Positions 1 to 11,100 of a stretch of 64,000 bases of DNA are shown here, one piece after another (positions within the stretch are counted from its first letter, which is position 1; each line of letters opens with the position of its first letter). A program made the position numbers and the translations under genes. Source of the stretch: Pterois miles (lineage: Eukaryota; Chordata; Actinopteri; Perciformes; Scorpaenidae). The notes under the pieces were generated by a model that was given only the letters and a program-made list of their open reading frames with translations, made no database searches and was not told where the DNA came from. Where the stretch lies: NCBI GenBank assembly GCA_947000775.1, contig CAMQGK010000341.1, positions 11,635,001-11,699,000 of the forward strand, in the 5' to 3' direction.

Positions 1-665
1 TATTTATCTACAATCCAATTATTAACTATTAGCAATATGTTACAAATATCAATATAATGTTTACAAATGATTTACAAACAATTTCTGAAACGTTTACAAT
101 TAATTTAGAAATCATTAACAAATACTTTTATATATAATATACAAAATGTTATAATGTGTGCAACAATAAACAATAATAGAAATTCTGGCATTATTAATAA
201 TCAGTAAACAGTATTAATTTCATTTCATTCATTAATTTCATTGCTTGTTAAAAGTAATTAACTACCAATAACTATATAAAAAAAACATTTATAAATGATG
301 GTTATTATAAAATATTACCAACTTGGGTAATTTTTGCCCTTCAGTTATTTTCCTTATTTTCTTTTATTTTTTTTTATTTCACTGAAAACTCTCCTTACGA
401 GTGGTTGTGACAGGATAATAAAAAGTGTGTTTATGACATTAATTATGATCAGTTCAGCCCTTTTGAGTCATGGAGAATTAATGGGGTGGATTTATCCAAC
501 AGCTTCCTCACTACATCCGACCTGCACCAAAACAAAGCCAGAAATGTCTGAATTTTTTTAAAAAAACTTTGCCATAGAAGGATGGGAAAATAATGTTTCC
601 AAAAATTCGGAAACAAAAACAAACATACAAAAGTAACTCTGTACACTGCTCAGTTTCAGTGTTAC
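1..665 (-). other. tarbp1 intron 3 (partial), AT-rich
   Basis: This stretch lies downstream (minus strand) of tarbp1 coding exon 3 and is read as part of the next intron. It is very AT-rich with short A and T runs. I could not place the next tarbp1 exon here, so the gene must continue beyond the left edge. The short open frames in it show no family resemblance. Confidence 0.5.
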
Positions 666-2695
666 CTTGACTGTCCTTCACTGTTGTTTGGATCAACGTG
701 TCTATTCTGTTCAGGACAGGCCGAACGACGTGAATCTGAGGAGGAAAAAGGAGACGAGTAGGATTACACAGCTGTGTCATGATGCCAACGACTGGTTGCT
801 TCAGTACACCAATGCTTTGAAGCTTCCAAATCAATATTTGAATGCTTTGGGTTTTTTTAAGTTCTTTATTTCTGTAAGTATGTAATAATAATAATGTGTA
901 AATAACCCATGAAATAATAACTGATCCCTCAACATTATTGATTATCCATACACTTGTTTTTATGGCTTTTGGCTGTAGAACCAGCCTCACTCAAGGCAGA
1001 TACATGAGGAGACATAACCAGGTCCTCAGATGTTTAGCTGACAAACCTGAGTGCAAGAGGGTATCCATCAACGCCCAACCCACCAGCAACCAGAATGTGG
1101 GCCGACACCCACCACCGTTTGTTCTGGAGGGAGAAAAGCTGATGACGAAGCCCTCAAATCCTGATCTGGGCCCGCTGAATGCAACCAGGGACTGGCAAAT
1201 TTTATTTAGTTACTTATTATTTTACATTGCTGGAAAGCCTGTTTATTTACATTCACAATGATGTCCAACTTGTAAGGATGGTGTATTTGCGGGCTCAGAC
1301 AAAACTCCTCATCTCTTCTCTGACATGATTATGACATCAGATGATTTGCTACCAATCAGTGCTGCCAATCAGGCACATGGAGCTCAAAACAAGAGTCATT
1401 ACCAACAGGTGAATACACTGTTTAGCATTGGCTGAGAAGTCTGGCACATTTCATGTGAGTCTCACAAGAAACATGGCTCAAAAAGAGCCTGTTGCATAAC
1501 GCTGCGAAGCTTCAAATACCTTTGAATATTTCAAATCTTCAAAGCCCCAAAAATGGTAATCGGGACAGCCCTTCATGTGTGATTTTCTACCTGGTTTTCC
1601 TCCAAGGTCTCCATCACCAGTGTGTAATCCTCCCAGAACTCTCTAAGCAATTTGCTCCTGTTAGGGGCCCATTTGAACAAGATGTCACCTGCAAAAAGAC
1701 AGTGAGAAAACAAACATCATCAGTGAACTTGGAGTTATTACAGTGTCAGCCAATCTGAGCATCTTACCTTCCTCTGATGGAGAGAGAGGACAGTCCACCC
1801 CCTCCTCCTCTGACAGGGCCACGCACATTTTCAGCAGGTACAACGCCCTCTTACGTGACACACTGTCTCTGTGCGTAAGTCCATCCTGAACCATCCTCCA
1901 GAACTGGAGAAGCAGACGAGGGTCACAGGAGGAGGAGGAGGAGGAAGAAGGGGAGGGAAGGCTGTGAGGTTTCAGCAGGTGGTCCGACAGGGCGGTCAAA
2001 CACAGCAGTGTCCGCTCTGTGACCACAGGTGTGCGGTCAGTGGAGTGCCAGCTGCACAGATCATCCAGGATCAACTGTAGGACGCTTGTCAAACTCGCAC
2101 AGCTGCAGCAGTTCAGGACAGTTAAGAGGAGCCTGACTGTGATTTTAGAGACCAGTGCGTCAGGGAGTGTTTTGATGCAGGTCAAGGCTGATGACACGGT
2201 GGTGAGTATGAGCTGTTCATCCGCTGACAGAGAAGGTACAATAGCAGCCATGACTTCACTGGCCACCTCCACACCGACTCGTCCCGGACCGGACACCTCC
2301 TCCTCTGAAAGCTGGAGCGACGGTAGCACAGACAGAGCCACCCGCCCCGGTACAGCGTCGTCACACAGCGGGACACAGACACTCAGAAGCCTGCAGGCAG
2401 CGGCGGTGCTCTCCCTGCAGCGCACGGCTTCACCGGCCTCTGCTGCCATCCTGCACAGAAGAGGCAGACATTGCTCCCAAATCACCGACTCAATTCGATC
2501 TTTAATCGATGTTCTTTTCGCATCTGAAAACAGAGTCTCGTCTGCCAAACGTGGTCCGAGTCCTTCAATGAAAGCTGTCAGCGCCTCCATCCGCTCCGTC
2601 CCGGGCCACGAGTCAGTCGGCCAAGTCAGAGACTCAAACAACAGGTCGTAGTCGGGAGAGCTGGACAACACCGCGTTCATTAAAACGGAATGCAT
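666..2695 (-). CDS. tarbp1: tarbp1 5' part: tRNA (guanosine-2'-O)-methyltransferase TARBP1, coding exons 1-3
   Basis: TARBP1 methylates the ribose of G18 in tRNAs through a C-terminal SpoU-type domain, which is not in this window. The visible part is the helical, ARM/HEAT-like N-terminal region. Coding exons on the minus strand: 2695-1768, 1688-1591 and 735-666. Donors and acceptors are canonical (GTAAG after 1768, TTTTTGCAG before 1688, CCTCAG before 735) and phases join without a break: exon 1 ends in phase 1, exon 2 in phase 0, exon 3 in phase 1. Exon 2 encodes FKWAPNRSKLLREFWEDYTL and then VMETLEENQ; exon 3 continues IHVVRPVLNRIDTLIQTT. Both resemble the human protein (FWENY, METLEGNQIHVIKPVL) as I remember it. 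The start at 2695 gives MHSVLMNAVLSSSPD, parallel to human MEWVLAEALLSQS. Exon 1 has a serine run from repeated GGA/AGG on the plus strand (about 1930-1960). Confidence 0.85.
745..1572. mobile_element. Composite repeat filling tarbp1 intron 2: hAT-like element with nested retroelement fragment
   Basis: Most of the 855-base intron between tarbp1 exons 2 and 3 is repeat. The outer parts (about 775-900 and 1495-1572) share wording with the element at 35921-36287: 'ccaaatcaatatttgaatg' on the left, and 'gaagcttcaaatacctttga' with a terminal 'gggacagccct' on the right. The plus-strand frame at about 955-1200 contains GRYMRRHNQVLRCLADK and TRDWQ, which resemble the C-terminal end of fish non-LTR retrotransposon polyproteins as I remember them. 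It is short and truncated, with no reverse transcriptase core. Boundaries are approximate. Confidence 0.5.
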
Positions 2696-2870
2696 TATAA
2701 TGAGCTGCTACACCGCCAGGAACAATTAAGCTAAAGATAACCTGCAGCCGGCTCCTCTCACTGCGCCCATGAGCTGCACGCTTTTACAAACGGAATGTAA
2801 ACTTCCGCATACGTAATCCCACACTCTCGCGATATGTGGGACGACATCAGCGAGGCTGATTCATGCTCTT
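2500..2870 (-). promoter_or_regulatory. tarbp1: tarbp1 promoter and 5'UTR, CpG-containing
   Basis: CpG dinucleotides are concentrated around and upstream of the tarbp1 start codon (for example 'gcatacgtaatcccacactctcgcgatatg' split over 2808-2837), while flanking DNA past 2880 is AT-rich. This fits a TATA-less housekeeping promoter just upstream of 2695. No exact start site can be read. Confidence 0.45.
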
Positions 2871-4722
2871 GAACTGTGATACAAATTCTCATTTTATTAA
2901 TAATGCTATTAATCTTTTGTGTCTTATCGCAAAATACCATATACATGAAACTAGAATGCTTCAAACAAACCCAAATTTCAAATGTGTTGATTGTAATTAT
3001 AATTTTGACATACCAACTATATGAAAAATTAATATGTAAAAAAAAAATAAAAATAATAAATAAAAAATAAAATAAAACAAAAACCGTATAATTAAATTTA
3101 CCATAATTTCACTTGTGCTAAATGTCATCATATTGATTATTCTTATTTATTCAGTTTTTATTTTATCTTAATTTTTAAAAAAATGTCTTATTTTATTTCT
3201 TTTATCTTTATCCTCATATTGTCCATGTCACATGCTGATGATTTTCAAGTTATGTGAAACATTCATTTCCTTGCTACATGTAAATGTTATTGTTGAAAGA
3301 GTTCAATTAAAAATAAATAAATACATTAAAAAAAAGGAAAAAAGAGAGATGAACTGTGCCTGGCACAGAAAGTAGACAAGATCAGGCAGCAGGGAGCAGT
3401 GACAACAAGCAGCCCTTCACATTCACAAGGAAAGTGACATCCTCTTAGATCCCATTAGGCTACGTCTAGTTTGCAGACCACGTTGGGATCTATATTAGTT
3501 TGTAAATGTATGTGGAAATGTGCATAGATCTGGCATCAAATTCTATCCTGATTACTAACCCTAAGGTTATAACAAACAATACAAAAAACTTTAGACACCC
3601 AGTTTCATTTAGTGGCAGTAAGAAAATTTATATTCACTATCATAAAATAAAAAAAACATTGCTTTAGATAAAAATGCATCGTTCAGTATTGTGAATTAAC
3701 ACTGGCATTTGTTCATACATATTGGCATTGAGAAAAAGATTTTCTGTTTAATGACTTACAATCTTTCCAAGTGAGTTCATACTGGCTAATGACATCAGTT
3801 CTTTTGCACACCGGTTATCATTTACAAAACAGCGAAAATAATGTCCGAGAAAAAAACAATTACACAAAGGCTCTTTGTTTGGGGGTTACATAATACAAAA
3901 ATACTGCAGATTCATTATACACTTAGTAGTTACAGAAATAGTGCTTTACAAAGAATACTTTTCTGTTGCAATAATGACAGTGGGGGGAGAGTATAGAATA
4001 GGGAAGCTTTGGATGAATGCATTACTAGCTGTAAAGAGGTTCAATTTTCCACATCAGCAGCTACATTGCTGTGGCAGACTAATAGGAAAAGCATGACAGA
4101 GCACACTATACAAAAATAGAGTATATTATAAAACATGATTTAAAAAAAAAAGCACAAACATTAGCACAGTGGTTTCTGGAGCTTCTCCTCAATAAAACAA
4201 TAATAAAAAGTGTTTATAATAGCAAATAGGCCAATGGCGGGGAAAGTATGTCACATCTTATTAATGTCTAATACAGCACATGACTGCATGGCCTTAAAAT
4301 GTCAAAATATCTGCCACACATTGTGCCCCCAGCCTATTCAAACATTTCAGAAACATTTTAACAGAACTTTATAAAAGACAATACAATTGATTAAAAATGT
4401 TTTTGCTCAGATAAGTTGATATGTAATAAAATAGTGCAAGTAGTATGTACACAGTATACAACATTAATAAATATGCTCTGTTTACAGATTGAAATGTGGC
4501 TGAATTAGATCTCTGATCTCTAATCCACCGCTTTTCTAAGAGGAATTAGGGGTCCCATCATTTTCAATGTCTCTGTAATTTGAAACACATCCCATGTTGT
4601 CGTCATCACTGCAGACAGTAGAAAACACTGAGACATTCATGTGTTGGCAACTTACGAGTTAAGCTGCACTGGAGATGAAGGAAGAGAACGGGCGTATTTG
4701 TGGACATCAGCACTTGACGTAT
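2871..4722. other. Intergenic spacer tarbp1 / FERM gene, includes the FERM gene 3'UTR
   Basis: From 2880 to about 3340 the DNA is AT-rich with A and T runs and no gene. Minus-strand sequence below 4723 is the 3'UTR of the FERM-domain gene. A possible minus-strand ATTAAA polyadenylation signal is at 3747-3752 and an AATAAA at 3192-3197; neither can be confirmed. I see no RNA gene or conserved coding frame here. Confidence 0.4.
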
Positions 4723-7700
4723 TCAAAGTATGAATTCCAGGAACTGTTCATCACCTAACATGTCCAGGGAGAGGCAGTTGGTAGACCTGCGGCCATAGAA
4801 GGAAGGTTTGGCTTGGCAGTGCATAAGTGGGTAATAACTGTGATCAACAGGACTCTTTGTGTTTGTTGAGGCATCTGGGAGGCCAAAGGTATAGCTGTGG
4901 GAGGAATCCGGTGGCAGTGTCGTCCCCAGGGGTGCCGGAGGTGGGAACAGACGCACATCATCTAGACTGTGGCTGTGCCGATCCACGCAAACTTGAGTCC
5001 TAGATTTCAGCACCTAGAATAGAGAGAGGAGGTAAAAATAAAAGCTAATACAACAGAGAAATTCAGAGGCAAAGGAAAGACGACTGACGACCAACCTGTT
5101 GTAACATATCCTTTTTACGTAATTTCCTGAGGTCTTCATCACTGTCTGGGGGACACGCTTTGTTTTCTGTGGAGACCAACAGATTTTATCTGTTTGAAAA
5201 TACAAACAACTTTGTTTTCACTAATAAGATGAGAACAAAAATAAAACCTTTACATAATATCCTGTATCAATTGAATTATTCATACCTGGTGAGCAACTCT
5301 CTGGGGAGAGATCTGAACAATCGACTGAAACTCCTTCAAGAAGATCAGCCAACTGGAACATCTCATCAGGATCATCCACAAGAACCTCCTTTGGACTTCC
5401 AATACTGGTCTTAATCTCTGGAAAAAAGTTTTAGAAATCGGATTATGAAAAAACTGAAACACATCTGCCATGGCCATATACCGTATGTATATAAGATTAC
5501 AAAAAGAAGAAACAAAAAAGAAAATAACTTATCACATATCGTGTACTAAAGCTCAAGGTAGTGGCTACTGAAAAAACGCAGATATGCATTCAAATGTGGA
5601 ATAATGACATCATGTTATCTTTATTGAGCAATGTGTTTTGCATAATACATTCAGTCTGAAGAAACACTGTGTGTAACAGTGTAATTATCCAAACTGAACT
5701 GATGTCTCAGGAATGCCCATATATTGCTCAGCCAACTTTCCTTATTGATCTTAAGGACAAAATTTTAAAACTGGTCCAGTATTGAGGGAGAACACTGCAG
5801 CCACCAGTCACTAAACAAGCTGTTATGCAATCTGTTTTAGTGTAACGTGAAACCGTCATTTTACATCCACTAAAAGTGTTTTTGCCACCGTCAGGCTCAG
5901 ATTGTTATTATAAGTGTCTAACAACATTATGGAAAGGACCCTACAGAGAAATGAAATGTTTTTCTCACCTCTCCCTGGATCTGGTCTGTTTGCTATTGTG
6001 CGCCTCGCTCAGAGAAGCCTTGAGATATCTGGAGTCACATTCCCCTTTGTCAAAATCAGGTCAATATTCAACCATGCCCATGACACTAAAAATCTTTTAG
6101 AAAACATTAAGCTATGCTTTCTGTACTCCAACACAACAGACTGACAACACTGGTGTCCCGTGGTAATCCTCTACACTCTCACTCATGTTCCCACCATTGT
6201 CTTCCAGCAGCAAGTCACATGACACAATGACAAACGGAAAGTGAAAGACAAGAAAAACATTTCATTTCTCTGTAGGGACCTTTTCATAATGTTGTCAGAC
6301 ACTTAAAACAACGATCTAAGCCCGTAAGTGGCAAAAACAAACACTTTGAGTGGATGTAAAATGATGGTGCCAGGTTGCCCAAACTGATTACATTACAGCT
6401 TGTTTAGCAGCTGGTGGCTGCAGCGTTCCCCCTCAGTACTGGACCAATTTCAAAAATAGTTGTCCCATTTAGTCACTTAGACACACAGAAAATAGAGTCC
6501 AGTGTGGGGATGCCAATACCAATTACTAACTGTTAACCGACAAGGTTTGTGCCTCGCATACAGCGGTGTGCCAGCTGCAGTATATGAACACCACAGACAA
6601 CCCAGTCAACAGTTCACCATCAGGAGAGCTACTCTAGCAGCCACAGTGCTGCATTCACTCTCCCCAGTTCACTGTCCGGGAGCGTTAGCATATAGTGTCG
6701 CGGACATGCAGCCACCTTTCCAGTAAAAGACTCCCTCGCACATTTAGTTTAGTTTAGCAAGTTGTCAGCCGTGTGTCTGCCTGGCGTAACAATACTGTTT
6801 GCCAGATTAACGATAACAATTGTCTGACAAACGGTGTGTGTGTATTTGTGCTATGCCTACTAGCTGCTAGCGTTGCCGGTGTCTTCATGCCCGCTGTGGC
6901 GTAACTTCCGGCAGACCGTGTGTGCGGGTTTGTTGGTGGTATCATATTCTTAACAGATCACCCTTAAACCATTACTCCCAGAAAGGTAAAGGTCAGCATG
7001 ACATACAGCTGCTATGCTGTCTACCAACTGACTATTTCATTCAATGAAGCATCAGTTTACTCCAAACAACACGCACTGGGTTGGATAAAATGTCCTGTGC
7101 AAATGTTTCAGTTAGGGCTGTCAGTTGATTGAAATATTTAATCGCATGATTGTCCATTGTTAATCATGATTAATCGCAAATTAACCATGTTTTATCTGAT
7201 CAAAATATATCTTGAAGTGATTTGTGATGTATTTAATACTCTCATCAACATGGGAGTGGACAAATATGCTGCTTTATACAAATCTATGTATATACTTATT
7301 ATCAGAACTCAATTAACAATATAAAACAATGACAAATATTGTCCAGAAAGCCTCATAAATGCTGTATTTAGATTAAAACATACGCTCAAATCATTACATG
7401 CCAGACTCAAGCCTTTAACTATGACTTGCCCCAAACTGCACATGATCATTCGAAGTGGACATGTCTGGAGACTGTTATGTCATGGAAGTCTGTCATGGAG
7501 ACTCGTGAGTATCCATAGAACCCCTTTTTAGTCAGATATCTTGAGGTCAGAGGTCAAGCCATGACAGTTTTGCCAAAATTTTGGTGAGGAAAAAGTTTGA
7601 AATGTTATTTAACCTCCTTCGCAACACGCTAGTATGACATGTTTCTAGTGGATTCCTTAGGTTTTCTAGTTTCGGATGATGCCAGTATCTTCACTACAAA

Positions 7701-8114
7701 CTAAAAATAGCAATTTACGCTAATGTGTTAAAGAAATTAATGATGTTACAACAAATTTTAAAACAAACTTAACACATTATCATTGCGTTAACTTTTACAG
7801 CCCTAACTTGTATATAAAAATCCTCTCACCTTCCTCTTGCCACCCCTCGTCTTCTATTTGAGCCTTACTGCCGGCGTCAAACCCAGAGGTACAGGAGCTG
7901 CCACGACTGGCTGCTGAGCTGAAACACTTCTCAGCTTGCCGTTGACCTTCTTCCTCCATGGAGGCCATCTCTGTGGAGATGCTGTGCTGGCGGGTGTCAG
8001 CTTCAATTCCAGAGCTGCTGGTGGAGTGTCGAGACAGGCCAGGGCTGCTCTCACTGCCTGGTGGGTCCAAGTCCAGGTCATCACTGATGTAAGACTCTCT
8101 GTAACGTTTTTTAT
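4723..8114 (-). other. frmd1: Ser-rich C-terminal tail of the FRMD6/FRMD1-like gene, coding exons 10-13
   Basis: After the FERM domain, exon 10 (8114-7830) encodes a serine-rich linker with LSRHSTSSSGIEADTRQ and a second SSCTSGFDAGSKAQIEDE box, a duplicated 'SGxEA/SGxDAG' pattern that FRMD6 also has. Exon 11 (5417-5286) is acidic (EVLVDDPDEMFQLADLLEG). Exons 12-13 give PDSDEDLRKLRKK, then the conserved RHSHSLDDVRL and an SYTFG box. The protein ends FLEFIL and a TAG stop; FRMD6 ends EFVV. A hydrophobic C-terminus like this resembles a class II PDZ ligand (inference). Confidence 0.75.
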
Positions 8115-11100
8115 CTAAAATGAAGAAAACAGCATAAACGAGTAGTACTGAAGATATACCAGGGACAACAGTAGTTTTTGCTAAACTGGAAAATGCCAGA
8201 AGCTGCTTAAATGCTGGAAATAATACTGGTAACCCATTAAAAGGTTGTTGATCTATGAAAAACTCACAGCTTATTAATTTAGTCTACTGTAACATTTGTC
8301 CCATAAAGATCCGTTTGAACAGCTACTGTGCAACAAACATGATTATTAAACAAGTGTTTGATTTCTTTGTGTGAGAAAAAGTGACTTTAGAAGTTTTGCA
8401 AATACTGTGACTTTCAGTGGCTACAGGAGTGTTCTGCTGAATACAAGCGGCCCCCAGCCAAACTGCAATTATCACTGATACACTGATACCCCCCCCCCCA
8501 CCTTCGCTCTCCTCCAGCTGGCGTAGGTGTCTGAGGGCAGGCTGGAGGCTGAGGTACAGGCGATGGCTGCTGCTCAGGTGCAGGAGGAGGTGGCGAGACC
8601 GAAACGATGAGCCAGTGTAGTAAACCAGCTTCCTGGCTGATGGCAAGCCATCTGGCTGGATCTCGAATTTCTTACCCTAAAGGGACAATATATTATACAT
8701 AGTGTACATAGCTAATGCCCATTAAATAATAATAACAACATATCCACCTGATCGCAGCAGAGAATGAAACGAGCAGTGTGCTTACCAGGAAGGTAAGACG
8801 TCCCACATTTGACCAAGGGAAGTCGTACAGCAGCTGTCGTATGTTGTTCACCTCCTATGAATATAAAACACACACACACACGAATAATTAAAAGAAATGT
8901 CTCAAATGTTCTGAGTTGTGTCTGGATGTGTAATCTATTGGGATCTATTTTAGATTTAGTGATCAAAAATCAATTGTCTTTTTGTTCACAGGAGCCATCT
9001 GGAATGGCGAGGAGGCCAAGGGCTTCTCGAGATATCTCACGGTCTGTTGGCTCTTTAATCAGCCAGGCCTGGAGCCCTAATCCCCCCCAGATGGCCTCTG
9101 ATGGACAGATCAAACAACTGACGGGCCTGGCAGACAGCTCCTATCTCCTCATGCACTGCTGTTGGTGGCGATCCCACACATTCTTCACACGTCTAGTCAG
9201 AGGTTTTATAGGGCTGCAGATAGAAAGACTGAGTCTTTGAGCAAACGCAGATTCACTCTTATATACGCATGTGCTGACGCATATTACTTTGCATTAGTAA
9301 CACACTCACATACCTGATAAACCTGCATTCCTCGCAGGGTCAGACCAAGCAATGCCGTTCCTCTCTCTTCCTTTTTGTCCTGGACAAATGAATGATGAGA
9401 TGTCAGAGAGGCATGTGAGCAGTTCAGATAAGACAGCTATTCCATAGTTGAACCCCTCTCCTGCTTCACAGGGAAACACTGGGCTGCTGCAAACTACAAA
9501 TTAAAAGTGATAGTACATTATGCAATGGATGGGCCAGCTTTCAAAATATCACTCAGTAGATGACTGATCTTGGATTGGGGAGGACAATAAATTGGATTAG
9601 ATGGCAGGTTACATAACTGGCACATAGTCATTTGTCCTGCACAGCTCAAATGAAGCCAACTAACTATTTGTGTTGGAATAGACAGCGCATCAGTCAGAGG
9701 GAAGGAATATGTCTGGAATAGCCATAGATAAAAATGTGTTGAAAACAAATTCCACTACCCACCAGCCTAAATAATCATCATTTCTTATTTCAATGACATA
9801 AATCAATCATGCAAATAAACATACCCTGCAGTATGGTGCATGCTACAAAACATCTACTGAAACCACGCAATTTATGATACTGAAAATTGACTCATGACCT
9901 TTTGCAGTCTGTAAAATGTGACAGGTACATCCTCCAGTCGACATGACTCCCTAATGAAGAGCAGCATGGCATCGCGGGCAGACATGCCCCACAGCTCCTG
10001 ATGCACCTTGGGCCCATGGCAGAGGAGATAGTTTCCTCCACGTTTAGCTATAATCTACACAAGGGAGAAGGTACAGACATGGATTAGGAACTCAAAATAG
10101 AAAACATTAAAATTAGGGCTGTCAACATTCACATGATAATAAGGCATCAACAGCACAAATTTGACACATTAAAATAAATGGAGGTTGTAGTAGGCATAGG
10201 CTTAAAGCTAGAGTGGAGAGTAACATGAAACCAAAGGGATCCATTGGTACCAACCATGTCATACTAGCTTGTCAAGAAAGAAGCTAAATAACACTCCAAA
10301 ATTATGCTAAATTTTAGCAAGGAAAAACTGTCATGACAATATTCAAAGGAGTACCTTGACTTCTGACCAAGATATGTGAATGAAAATGGGTTCTACGAGT
10401 ACCCACAAGTCTCCCCTTAACAGACATGCCCATTTTATGATAATCGCATGCAGTTTGGGTCAAATTGTAGTCAAGTCAACACACTGACAGCTGTGGTTGC
10501 CTGCCAAGTTTGTCATGTTATGATTTAAACATATTTTTATGCTAAATGCAGTACCTGTGAAGGTTTCTGTACAATAGTTGTCACTGTTTTGTGTCGTTAA
10601 TTGAGTTCTAATAATAAATATATACATATATTTGCATAAAGCAATTTGCTCAGTCCCATATTAAGTGTATTAAATACTTGACAAATCTCCCCTTAAGGTA
10701 CATTTTGAACAGAAAAAAAAAATTTGTGATTAATCGTGATTAATATTTTAACTGACTGACAGCCCTAATTACAATCTATTAGGGATGAATTAATTCCTAT
10801 GTAACTGAACATCAAGTTAGATTAGATTAGACAGAAGTTGTTTTTATAAATGCTGTTGTCTCATGGTAACACCTACCCAGGGGGGAAAGTACTCCTTGGG
10901 TTCAAAGTAAGGAGTGACCTCCATATCTTCCCTGGGCAGCGGGTGGTCACCGAGGTCAGCCTGCAAGGCGTAACCTGCCAGCTGGAAGTATACCTCCTCC
11001 TGCTGACGGCATTCGGAGCGTAGCACCCGCTCCCGCAAGTCAGAGTAGTATAGATGCCGTGCCTTGCGTTCACTGGTACCACACACCAAAAAAAAGTAAA

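Noticed and set aside
1871..2651. Long plus-strand frames opposite tarbp1 exon 1
   Set aside because: They are antisense shadows of a GC-rich coding exon. The minus-strand frame has homologous protein text and clean splice links.
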